Part shown: positions 55,011 to 64,000 of the stretch, piece by piece
Numbering within the stretch: position 1 is the stretch's first letter
Layout: every line of letters starts with the position of its first letter
Source of the DNA: Actinostola sp. cb2023
Lineage: Eukaryota; Cnidaria; Anthozoa; Actiniaria; Actinostolidae
Assembly: GCA_033675265.1 (NCBI GenBank)
Contig: JAUJYZ010000773.1
Span: 338,501 to 402,500 of the forward strand
Direction of reading: 5' to 3'
Length of the DNA stretch: 64,000 nucleotides
Translations under genes and position numbers: made by a program
Notes under the pieces: model-generated
What the model was told of the DNA's origin: nothing
The model's input: only the letters and a program-made list of their open reading frames with translations
Databases searched by the model: none

Positions 55011-55025
55011 CGAATGTTCTAGAAC
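55011..55025. promoter_or_regulatory. Perfect heat-shock element between DNAJB and BAG genes
   Basis: CGAATGTTCTAGAAC reads as nGAAn-nTTCn-nGAAn, three alternating pentamers without mismatch, the trimeric HSF consensus. It lies 170 bp upstream of the DNAJB start codon and about 535 bp upstream of the BAG start codon, within their only shared intergenic region. Heat-shock control of Hsp40 is well established; control of both genes here is inference. A weaker dimer, TTTCATGAAT, lies at 55473-55482 near the BAG gene. Confidence 0.7.
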
Positions 55026-55560
55026 AAGCACCCCAAATATGGTGAAAGAGGGAAAACAAGCAATGAATATATCTGCAGGGAGGGGAGGGTAAGTAAATAA
55101 TTAATCGCTCAATAAATTGAACTTCAAACATCACAAAGCTTTATCACTCTAAAAAAGAAGCTTCCTGATCAATCGCCAAACTGTTTTACAATATATATTA
55201 CGCTTTTTAGTTATAAAACGAATAATTTGCGACGATTGAAAAAGCTAGACCAACTTTATCCCGAACGCGAGTCAAATTGGTCGGCTGACAAATAATCTAC
55301 TGTGTAGGGGAAGGGCAAGGTTTGGAATAAGAAGTTTCTCGTCGGTTTCGTTTCCCAATGTTTGCCGATATCTCAATGTTATTTGGCTTGTCACTGGACT
55401 TTAAAAGGTACTGTGGCTTGTGGTATATTGTAACGACTAAGTACATGACACTGCAGTGCACTTTTTGAGGGATTTCATGAATTAATGTCGTTATAGTGGC
55501 GACGATTTTCATTCTCAGTGGTGAAGGATTCCATGTACGTACAGGAAGCCTACAAAACAC

Positions 55561-56343
55561 ATGGCAGCTGGAAACAGGAACGACGATGCTAGGCAGCCAC
55601 AGTTTACCAATACACAATATGAAATTCCTTCGTGGCAAACACCATGGAACAAGCCATGGTATCAACGAACAGACGGCGCAAACGATGAACTACCGAACAG
55701 ATACAAGTACAACGCGAGAGGTCATTTAGACGATTGTACTTGTAGTAATTGTGAAGATGACCTAGAAACAGCGTTTTCTCCTCAAACTAACACTAGTCGG
55801 CAATCAGTGTCTGATATTCCAAACGATAGACACGAAGAAATTAAGATACAAGTTCATTTAGAAGACCTGGATATCAAAAATAGCGGCGACGATGTGAATG
55901 CTGCATCTGGCACGAATATCGCTCCTAAAAAAGTATTTTTGTTTTCTGATCTCGCTGAGGTCATTCCATCCACTTCTAGCAGTAGTTTAGCCACGACCAG
56001 GTCATCTTCTACGTCAACTGATCGGTCGTCAAGTCTAGATTCGACGGCACATGGGAACATGACACACGATTCTATCATGGAAAGCTTTGGCAACCTAACT
56101 GCGATCCAAGCAATTTCAGAACAGGCCAAAGACATTCAGAGTAGAGTTTATAATTATCGAGGCAAATCAGATACACTTGAATATCAAACCATGAAGGATT
56201 TATTGCTCTCTTTGATGAGAGAGTTAAATCGTATTCATTCGACAGTAGAATGGTTCGCAGTGTCGAAAAAGATGGCATTAGAAGCCATGGCTAAAACCCT
56301 TCAAACACTTGAAGACAGGGCAAAACAGTCGCAGGGCACATAA
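55561..56343 (+). CDS. BAG-domain Hsp70 nucleotide-exchange co-chaperone, 260 aa
   Basis: A single open frame from ATG 55561 (context ACACATGG). The C-terminal residues about 180-255 form a BAG domain of three helices: TAIQAISEQAKDIQSRVYNY, then TLEYQTMKDLLLSLMRELNR, then KKMALEAMAKTLQTLEDRAK. The GK between helices 1 and 2 and the charged helix 2-3 faces fit the short BAG3/BAG4/BAG5 type. BAG domains bind the Hsp70 ATPase domain and promote ADP release. The N-terminus is hydrophilic with Trp/Pro motifs (IPSWQTPWNKPWY) and CTCSNC; residues 135-165 are Ser/Thr-rich and probably disordered. I see no WW domain or ubiquitin-like fold. Divergent from DNAJB with a heat-shock element between them, so joint stress induction is plausible. 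An upstream coding exon cannot be excluded. Confidence 0.8.
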   Translation: MAAGNRNDDARQPQFTNTQYEIPSWQTPWNKPWYQRTDGANDELPNRYKYNARGHLDDCTCSNCEDDLETAFSPQTNTSRQSVSDIPNDRHEEIKIQVHLEDLDIKNSGDDVNAASGTNIAPKKVFLFSDLAEVIPSTSSSSLATTRSSSTSTDRSSSLDSTAHGNMTHDSIMESFGNLTAIQAISEQAKDIQSRVYNYRGKSDTLEYQTMKDLLLSLMRELNRIHSTVEWFAVSKKMALEAMAKTLQTLEDRAKQSQGT

Positions 56344-58640
56344 ACTTTGACATTAGAGTACATATCTGTCGTTATTACCATGCCATATGTGCTACTAAGT
56401 AATCCTGCGAATGTAATTCCCCTAGATGTTCAGTAGATGGTGAAAGGGTCAGGATGATATTTAACGTTGATATTAAACCTAGCAATGCTTTAAAATGTTA
56501 ATGCTTGTAATACCTATTTTATTCGTATTTCTTGTACAAAGTATTCTAACAACTCCACATTCTTACGTGTCAAGACGTAAGCTTATGTACTTTCGTACAT
56601 TATTACAGCCTACAAATAGATCATCCCTATCAAAACATGGACTCAGGCATAAATATTTGCTGTTACTATTGTTATTTTATAATCTAGTGATTGATTTATT
56701 ATCTCCAGAACTGATTTACTTCAATTTCAAAGTTCCCTGACGTCACAACGACATTACACTGATTCGGCCAGGGAGGATCGAGGGACAGTCGTGACGTCAA
56801 GATATGACGCATCAGTCATCTCTCCCATCAATTATAGTGGACTTGGGCAACTGCTAGGCTAAAAGTGCGTAGGATCTGAAAGTAGGTCCTTGTGAACAAT
56901 GTTAGTTTAGCTGAGATGTGATTTACATTCTCAATCTGAATGTAAAACGTATCAGTTTTTGAGTTGAATGACGTGGTCAAACTAAAATTCGTACCGACTG
57001 TGACGTCATATGTTAATTCTAGTCGTTACTAATAAAAAGTCAATGAACATCCAAAGGTTTAAGGTCGACATTGTTTACTAACTATCAAAGAGCTCGAGTG
57101 GCTTACAATATTTATTCGATTTGTGATGATTTACATCTGTTCAAAGTACAATGAACCACAAGAGTCATGACGTCAAACACTCTAGTGAACGTGGACGATG
57201 AAAGAAGTGGATTTGGTCGGCTAGTTTCGAGATTGTACTCATGGTCTCTTGTTATTACACAACACTATTTACAATTCACCAGAATTTTGCAAGAAAAATT
57301 TAACCTTTATAATTTTTTTATCAAATTTTCTCCATTATTTTTTTTCGCACGTTTTTTGATGATCAGTCGATAGTGTACTTATTTATTTCCCTCGCCCTTG
57401 TTCACTGTTTCATATATGCTCACATCTCTGCCTCTATCAGCCTAATCAAATGACTTTAGCTTACGTACTAACAACAGATGGTGACGTATTCAAGCATTCA
57501 AACTATAAAAAAACTCATAAGATACCCGTTAAGTGCCGAACTGAGGAGGAAGAGAAAGCCTATTTAGCCACTTGACGTATAAACAAGCAAATATCGTCTA
57601 TACAACACTCTTACGTCTAGTCTGGTACTATTACGTCTAGTCGACTCAGTACAACAATTGTTTATTTACGTAACGCACGTTCAAGCTATAAAACGGTTTT
57701 CCTTCCGTAACATAACTCTACGTATCATTCAAACGTAGTTGAACAGTTCGTCCTTCTAGCGCGGTCCGGGGCGCGGTCCTTTGCGATCCAACGTTCAAGT
57801 TACGTCTAAACGCGCGCGTAATGCATCTACGCCCTCCAGCTACTGTACTCTGTAGTCTGTACTACGTATCGTATTCAATCCTATGTTAAAGATATAGAGA
57901 GAGAGTCAAGAAACTATTCGTGTGTTATCTCGCCAACGCTAGCCCCGTTACGAATCGGTTATTTTTACATATATAGATTATAACGTTTCTGTTATTTATA
58001 GGTCATTCAATATCACTAATATGTATCTAAATTTAGCATTACAGCTGTGTGCGAACAAGAAAACCTGGTATTATTGACCTAACTCGCACTGTAAAGTATC
58101 ATTTACACAACGAGATATGATATGAGAACGAAACCGCACAGCCCTCGGCGACATTCAAAGCATTCGACTGTATTTCTGCATTGATTACAGCTGAAGATGT
58201 CGTCTGTCTGGCGCCATGCCGTATAGTAATATCATATCAATAGACAAACACAGCTGTACTAAAACTATTACTCTTCGTTTTAGTACTTGCATAAGCTCCT
58301 GACACTTCTGTTAATGGTTGACGAAAGTTATGTTACGATTGCAACTGGTAGAAGCTAGTGTAGTCGTATGACATTGTCCCGTCGACTGAACGCGTAGCCA
58401 CCAATCGATATACACGGTATATATAAATAGATGTAGTGTGTTCTATTTTCTCATGCATAATCTCCAGATTAGAATGTATAGGAATTGCAAAAAAGCGTTA
58501 AGTTATAATTAAAGTCTTTTGTCAATATTTTTTATTGTATCTAGTTAGTGAAGAGAATCACTATCATGATATACTATGACCAAGCGACTTTAATCAAGCA
58601 GGCCTGGTAGGCACTAATGCATGGATCAATTCCAGCTGTT
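56344..58640. other. Gene-free stretch downstream of BAG
   Basis: Includes the presumed BAG 3' UTR. The rest is AT-rich DNA with TACGTCTAGTC and GACGTCA words scattered at 56.7-57.7 kb but no ORF, array or element ends that I can support. Confidence 0.5.
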
Positions 58641-58679
<39 letters not shown>

Positions 58680-59144
58680 GCTAACCCCGGGGATTTGTAT
58701 ATTTTTTTTTCTTGGGACTACAAATTCCCTGTCCCTGAGCCGCCAGAAATAACAAATTCCCCGCCCCAGGGCAACGGAAAAGCAACCAACAATTGAATAA
58801 TATTAAACGGCATGTTTAACAATAAAGCTACACACCTTTTAGAAATAATTATTGACCATAACAGTAGAGATAAGAAGTCATCTGTGCCGTTGAACACTGC
58901 CTTTTTTTTCAAAGAAAGCCTTTAACTTTGCAAGACCTTGTTTTTCAAGCCAATCGGCGACAAAAGTAGTCTCTTTACCGACAAATTCCATTATTATGAA
59001 TTCCTCCATTGATTATACGCTCGGTCAAGTTATCCCCACCCCCACCCCCGGGGCAACCACGTTGTTGTACAAAATCCCCGCCCCGGGACACAGGTCCTTA
59101 CAAATCCCTGGGGTATGCCCGGGAAGGGGGGGGGGGGGGGGGGT
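58641..59144. mobile_element. Element bounded by poly(C) and poly(G), CCCCGGGG subterminal repeats
   Basis: A 36-base C run (58642-58677) followed by CGGGCTAACCCCGGGGATTT is roughly inverted at the right end (AAATCCCTGGGGTATGCCCG, then 18 G to 59143). CCCCGGGG- and ACAAATTCCC-type words repeat inside both ends. TA follows or precedes the runs. About 500 bp with no transposase. Confidence 0.7.
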
Positions 59145-59613
59145 ACTTGATGACACATGACAATGCAGTTAAACAGTTTACTACCGATTATAGAAGCTAT
59201 TTTCTTTCTTTCTCTCCTTTTCTTTCATTTTTTAAAATGTTTTATTCATTGATTTCCATTTTTAAGACAACGCCGTGGAGCCGTTATCTTACCGATCTTT
59301 GCATTGAGCTACGACACTGTATTGGCTTCTTGAAAAACTTTCTGAATTTGACTTACAATTCGAAAAAGACCACAGTATATTATTGCAACATTGTTCTAGA
59401 ACTGCGGTTCGTGTTCACCATTTAAACATATAGTTCGAGGTCGTTTTGGGGCATAATTGTCCTTAGATTATAAGTTGCGGTTTTTAAGATAAGCGAGTGC
59501 AACAAAGTAGCCGTGATTGCCAAGCACCAGTGCCCAGTAACTGATAACGTTTCTCTATGCATGATCTATTGACAATCAACGTTAATCCATTTCAGTCGTC
59601 TTTGCGCTCAGTT

Positions 59614-59865
59614 CTACGAGCTAAGCATTGCCGTCATATAAAGGATTAAAAGCAGATTATCAGTGAACTTTAGTGGAGCAGTTATCATATATATAGACAC
59701 GTCCTGGCGTACATGACGCAGTATTAAACGACCATCGATCGAACTCTCTAGATTCTCTAGCCGGATGTTGCCGTCAGTATCTCTAGCTATACCAAACGAG
59801 ATGCATAATTCGGCGTTTTTCTTGGTTTTATCGCTCAGTTCGATATGAACATGAACAGAGTCCAT
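59614..59865 (-). CDS. Small hypothetical protein, 83 aa
   Basis: The minus frame MDSVHVHIELSDKTKKNAEL continues through FGIARDTDGNIRLENLESSI. Balanced charge and few rare residues make its first 55 residues look coded. The last 25 are hydrophobic (LLLILYMTAML), either a membrane tail or intron read-through after a possible donor at CAT|GTACGC. Family not recognised. Confidence 0.35.
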   Translation of the reverse strand: MDSVHVHIELSDKTKKNAELCISFGIARDTDGNIRLENLESSIDGRLILRHVRQDVSIYMITAPLKFTDNLLLILYMTAMLSS

Positions 59866-60522
59866 TATTTACTATTACATAAAAACATAGCAAAAAAAGA
59901 ACTCACTTTATATTTACGGCTCAGAAAATTCACGAAAATTCGAGACATGTCACTGTGGACTTGGGCTCGGGAACCTCTTTTCACAAGGTGTTTTGGACCA
60001 CGTTTTTCCTATACATACCCGACCACCACAAGCTGGCGCCATATCCTGTTATTCATACTAAAGACAATCATTCATGTTTCGTAATTTTCACTTTTTAATT
60101 CCCATGCAAAACCACCTCCCGCGGTTATTCCGGGACTAGAGACCATGGCACAGTTCATGGTGTCGGCTGCCGAGTAAAGTCTAGAACGATTTGTCAAAAG
60201 CTAGCATGGACTAAAGACTAGACGAGTATAATCACGTCCTTTTCTCGTAAGTGAATTTGGCGTCGAATTTGGCGGCTCGATTGAATCTGAATCAAAATCG
60301 AACACTCTTATCGGCGATAAGAGACCTTTCATTATTCCTGCCTGTTGATTTTGTTTCGTTATTTTGAGGCAAAACCAAATAAATAAGTTGTTTTTCTGCA
60401 GTGTTCCAATCGGTGACCCGGGAATTCCAATGTTGCAAATCATACTTTGGAACGATCGATCGGATTAGAAGTTCTGTAAACTTCTTCTGGAATCCAAATT
60501 ATGTTATAAATTAAACTTCCGA

Positions 60523-60747
60523 ATGATTGATCATACCATGTTTTCTTACTTAAACGTACGAATAAATGATCGTCAATTAGAAGACTATTTGCGAAGACAA
60601 ATTGGATCGCTTCAGTTCGACGGCAAATATGCTCGCACGGTCTTTGGTGCGTTAAACCGGGAATTTCACAAAACAGCTTATGGAAATTGGTTAATTCTTT
60701 CAAACTCGAATAAACGTTCTAGAATACTGATACCAGTGAAATACTAG
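60523..60747 (+). CDS. Small hypothetical protein, 74 aa
   Basis: ATG at 60523 (or Met 6) opens MFSYLNVRINDRQLEDYLRR then FDGKYARTVFGALNREF and ends LIPVKY. The composition is protein-like and the frame is closed by TAG. A divergent minus-strand frame ending near 60201 (PIRVFDFDSDSIEPPN) is similarly suggestive. I recognise neither. Confidence 0.35.
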   Translation: MIDHTMFSYLNVRINDRQLEDYLRRQIGSLQFDGKYARTVFGALNREFHKTAYGNWLILSNSNKRSRILIPVKY

Positions 60748-61444
60748 ATTACCAACACTCGAATGTATCTATCTAAGGAGAAACAAAAACATTACTTACA
60801 TGTTGTTGTGCTCTGGTGGATTTTAAAGCCGAAATATTTGTCCGGCATGCAATTCCACTGCAGTTTGGATACTAATAAAAGTAAATTATTCGGCTTCCGT
60901 TCAAACCGTGACTTTGAACAAACGTTCTAGAAGAATCGTCTTGTTATAGACAAGGAAGAGCTCATATATTATAGCACAGCGTGATGTCTGTGTTCGAGAG
61001 GGTTCTACGGATATGAAGCAGGGTCAAACAACACACACAGACAATTTCTTCAGATCTATAAGAAGACGCAAAAACATGAATGATTGTTGGTTTTCTAATC
61101 ATTTTAACTACAAAGTAAGTCACGTGATGCAAGTCAGTAATCGACATAATTATGCCATAGTGAGATAGTTTTACTGGCGAAAAAAACAAGTTTCGAGGGA
61201 AATAAATTAGAGAAGCGAGAGAGAAATGAGATTTAAATCATTGGAATATAGATCAATAATAATGATAGGTAATGTATATAGCGCCTTTTCCTGTATGGCC
61301 TGCATAGAGAAATAGAAAACGTACTAAAGTAGGCATGAAATGTGGGCGAAAACGTTGACAAGTGAATAAAGAAATGTTTTGCGTCATTAACATGACTCTA
61401 GTTTACCTGTAAGTATTTAACCCTGCGTGCACAACCAAACCACG
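60748..61444. other. No supported gene
   Basis: Unique AT-rich DNA with two TTCTAGAA sites at its left edge. I see no coding or repeat structure. Confidence 0.5.
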
Positions 61445-61736
61445 AGCTATTTCAAAAAAGGTTGGTGAAGGTTTTGTTGCATCTTGCATCTTGCATACCA
61501 AGCCCGAAATGTATTGTGGATCATTTATAAATAATGTCAGCATGCACATACAGACTGGAAGAAAATATGCTGGCTCCATATTGCGAAGACAAAGTTTGGG
61601 AAAATTCCCAGAGTCCATATTGCTGTGACCTTTCGCTGACTCCATGCACATCGCCCATAGTGCATTTCGGGCTTGGTATGCAACATGCAACATGCAAGAT
61701 GCAACAAAACCTTCACCAACCTTTTTTGAAATAGCT
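61445..61736. mobile_element. Fold-back MITE, AGCTATTTCAAAAAAGGTTG
   Basis: AGCTATTTCAAAAAAGGTTG and the following 50 bp (GGTTTTGTTGCATCTTGCAT, AAGCCCGAAATG) are inverted at the right end. It directly abuts the next MITE, sharing its TGTATA junction. Confidence 0.9.
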
Positions 61737-61740
61737 GTAT

Positions 61741-62114
61741 ACACCTATTTCAAAAAAACGTTGTCGCGTTCAAAGCAACACGCGTCAAGCCAAGACCGAA
61801 GTCAATAATAATAATAATAATAAAACTTTATTTTCACACGGTGTCTACATCATTAAAATAAATGCTCTTCCTGAGAGCCGTGTTATATTGTAAGTCAATG
61901 CTGGTTATGTGCTGACAATTATTTAAATCACATTTGTTTCTATAAGGACTAATTGCAAAATGTGAACATTTTCACGTCGTGCTTGTTTGCATATCACACT
62001 TCGTCCATAGAAAATAGGTCTGATTTGAATAATTTGCCAACACAAAACCAGCATTCACTTCGGTCTTGGCTTGACGCTTGTTGCTTTGAACGAGACGTTT
62101 TTTGAAATAGGTGT
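61741..62114. mobile_element. MITE, ACACCTATTTCAAAAAAACG ends
   Basis: Arms of about 60 bp (ACACCTATTTCAAAAAAACG through AAGCCAAGACCGAAGTC) are inverted at 62053-62114, with TATA-type flanks. The interior holds an AAT tract and AAAACTTTATTTTCACACGG. Same end type as 1349-1506 and 16155-16444. Confidence 0.9.
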
Positions 62115-62308
62115 ATAAGTCAAGTGTATTTAATAACACGCAACAACATCTGAGACTTGCTACGAACTTGGCTTGTTTAAAAAGCCAGTTAAAAAGGTAT
62201 TTATTGAATGAATATTGTTTATAGTATTAATCTTTATTTAGTTGTTTTTTTGGAGTTTATATGAGAATTGAATTGTAAAGCGCCTTCAGAACTTTGTATA
62301 AGTGCGCA

Positions 62309-62530
<222 letters not shown>

Positions 62531-62532
62531 AT

Positions 62533-62640
62533 TCTAATATCATTAGTTAATTGTTATTGAACAATCCAAGCGATCATTTTAAATTTTGTAAATAAGGATT
62601 TTTATCTATTTTTCTATCTCTCATTTGTAATTTGTTTTGA
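62533..62640 (+). repeat. Interspersed repeat, inverse of 13.8 kb copy
   Basis: Contains ACAATCCAAGCGATCATTTT and AATAAGGATTTTTATCTATT, the reverse complement of 13800-13880. It sits between two ATT tracts, so it may be the body of a short element with ATT tails. Confidence 0.75.
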
Positions 62641-62649
62641 AGAATAAGT

Positions 62650-62872
<223 letters not shown>

Positions 62873-63094
62873 AGGTTTTGGTGACTGAAGAAGAAATAGA
62901 AATCGTTCGGCACCAGTTATCCCAAGACAGCCCGCTACATATATACGACTAACAGATCTTTCTATTTGCAAGTATTGGGAGGTAACCTTCGCATTGTGGG
63001 TGGTAGGCCTGGTTCACACTGGCGACCATAAGCACAAGCACATTTTTGATAGCAACCCTACCTCCTACCACCCTCCCCCCTCCCCCGGGATTAG

Positions 63095-63545
63095 AGCCTA
63101 AGCTACTGTAACCTCCTATTCCCCCTTTGGGCCTGAAACTCAGGTTAAAGCTACTGGTGAATGAGGCCTCTAAATATGTATTACAACCAGTAGTCCAATG
63201 GATCTAGCTGCGAGATTAGAGCCTAAGCTACTGGTGAATGTGACCTCTAAACATGTATTACAACCAGTAGTCCAATGGATCTAGCTGCAGGATTAGAGCC
63301 TAAGCTACTGGTGAATGAGACCTCTAAACATGTATTACAACCAGTAGTCCAATGGATCTAGCTGCAGGATTAGAGCCTAAGCTACTGGTGAATGAGACCT
63401 CTAAACATGTATTACAACCAGTAGTCCAATGGATCTAGCTGCAGGATTAGAGCCTAAGCTACTGGTGAATGAGACCTCTAAACATGTATTACAACCAGTA
63501 GTCCAATGGATCTAGCTGCGAGATTAGAGCATAAGCTACTGGCAT
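63095..63545. repeat. 77-bp tandem repeat, about 5.5 copies
   Basis: GATTAGAGCCTAAGCTACTG recurs at 63214, 63291, 63368, 63445 and 63522, an exact 77-bp period. The first copies are the most divergent (GGCCTCTAAATATG against GACCTCTAAACATG). Confidence 0.95.
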
Positions 63546-63804
63546 CAGATAAACCTATAACCTTTTCTCTCTAATGTTTTTTTTTTTAAATCTTGATCGG
63601 AATTAATTTTCAATTGTGTTACTCGATGTATCAATATCGAGGAATTTCACGTGGTGGATTATAGAGATTTGATTGATCAATGAACACAGATACAAGGTTT
63701 AAAATAAATATAATCAAAAATATTGTAAAGTAAAGGACGCTGCATTTTGTTTGGAGAACTAATTTTCTCCAACTTGTCATGTGTCATGTCGCACACAAAT
63801 AAGA

Positions 63805-63990
63805 ATATAGCCACATCTACACGAACAAGTTTTCCTTAATTGACAAATTTTCCTTGACAAGGAAAAATTGACAATTTTTTTGTCATCTACACGATCAAGT
63901 CGACAAGGAAAAATTGGCGATGTTTTTGTCGTCTTCCTTGCCAAGGAAAATTTGTCAAGGAAATTTTGCTCGTGTAGATTCGGCTTATAA
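63805..63990. mobile_element. Fold-back MITE built from GACAAGGAAAAATTG
   Basis: The outer ends ATCTACACGAACAAGTTTTC and its near-inverse (TTTTGCTCGTGTAGAT) enclose several direct and inverted copies of GACAAGGAAAAATTG. A self-complementary short element. Confidence 0.75.
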
Positions 63991-64000
63991 TTGATCACCG

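Overview
This is animal nuclear DNA: AT-rich, intron-bearing and gene-poor. It is crowded with fold-back MITEs, hAT-like and TA-flanked elements, ATT microsatellites, poly(G)/poly(C) runs and at least nine different minisatellite arrays. The gene content (rhodopsin-type neuropeptide GPCR, Cys-loop receptor, RING protein, Hsp40 and BAG co-chaperones) is metazoan. The repeat style, including a dispersed palindrome whose spurious translation contains LVPRACVTFGQRRE, suggests a cnidarian and probably an anthozoan. That assignment is inference only.

Layout. 0-5.6 kb: AT-rich DNA, a small secreted eight-cysteine peptide gene (3054-3257), then a 41-bp minisatellite whose first part is interleaved with a degraded copy of that gene. 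5.6-7.3 kb: hAT-like element with a nested fold-back. 7.4-8.7 kb: RING-finger gene (minus) with a 13-bp minisatellite in its first intron. 9.7-18 kb: mostly transposons and MITEs, with short coding-like exons at 11.6 and 12.9 kb and a tRNA-derived SINE. 19.4-22.6 kb: two-exon GPCR whose stop codon lies at the edge of a 34-bp minisatellite (to 24.2 kb). 25.4-28.5 and 31.1-37.0 kb: tandem duplication of an intronless gene of unknown family. Copy A is frameshifted and has lost its stop; copy B is intact and followed by a greatly expanded G-tract minisatellite. 36.9-41.7 kb: 5' half of a nicotinic acetylcholine receptor-type gene (minus), with a 19-bp minisatellite beside exon 4. 42.5-52.2 kb: 17-bp array, nested MITEs, a 1.8-kb giant palindrome and a 16-bp array. 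53.0-56.3 kb: a DNAJB-type Hsp40 (minus) and a BAG-domain protein (plus), divergent, with a perfect heat-shock element between them. 56.3-64 kb: gene-poor, with small uncertain ORFs, MITEs and microsatellites.

Functional coupling is clearest for the Hsp40/BAG pair: both families are Hsp70 co-chaperones, and here they share an intergenic region. The exons of the nAChR-type and RING genes and the GPCR splice junction were assembled by hand from splice consensus, reading phase and family motifs, and need transcript confirmation.
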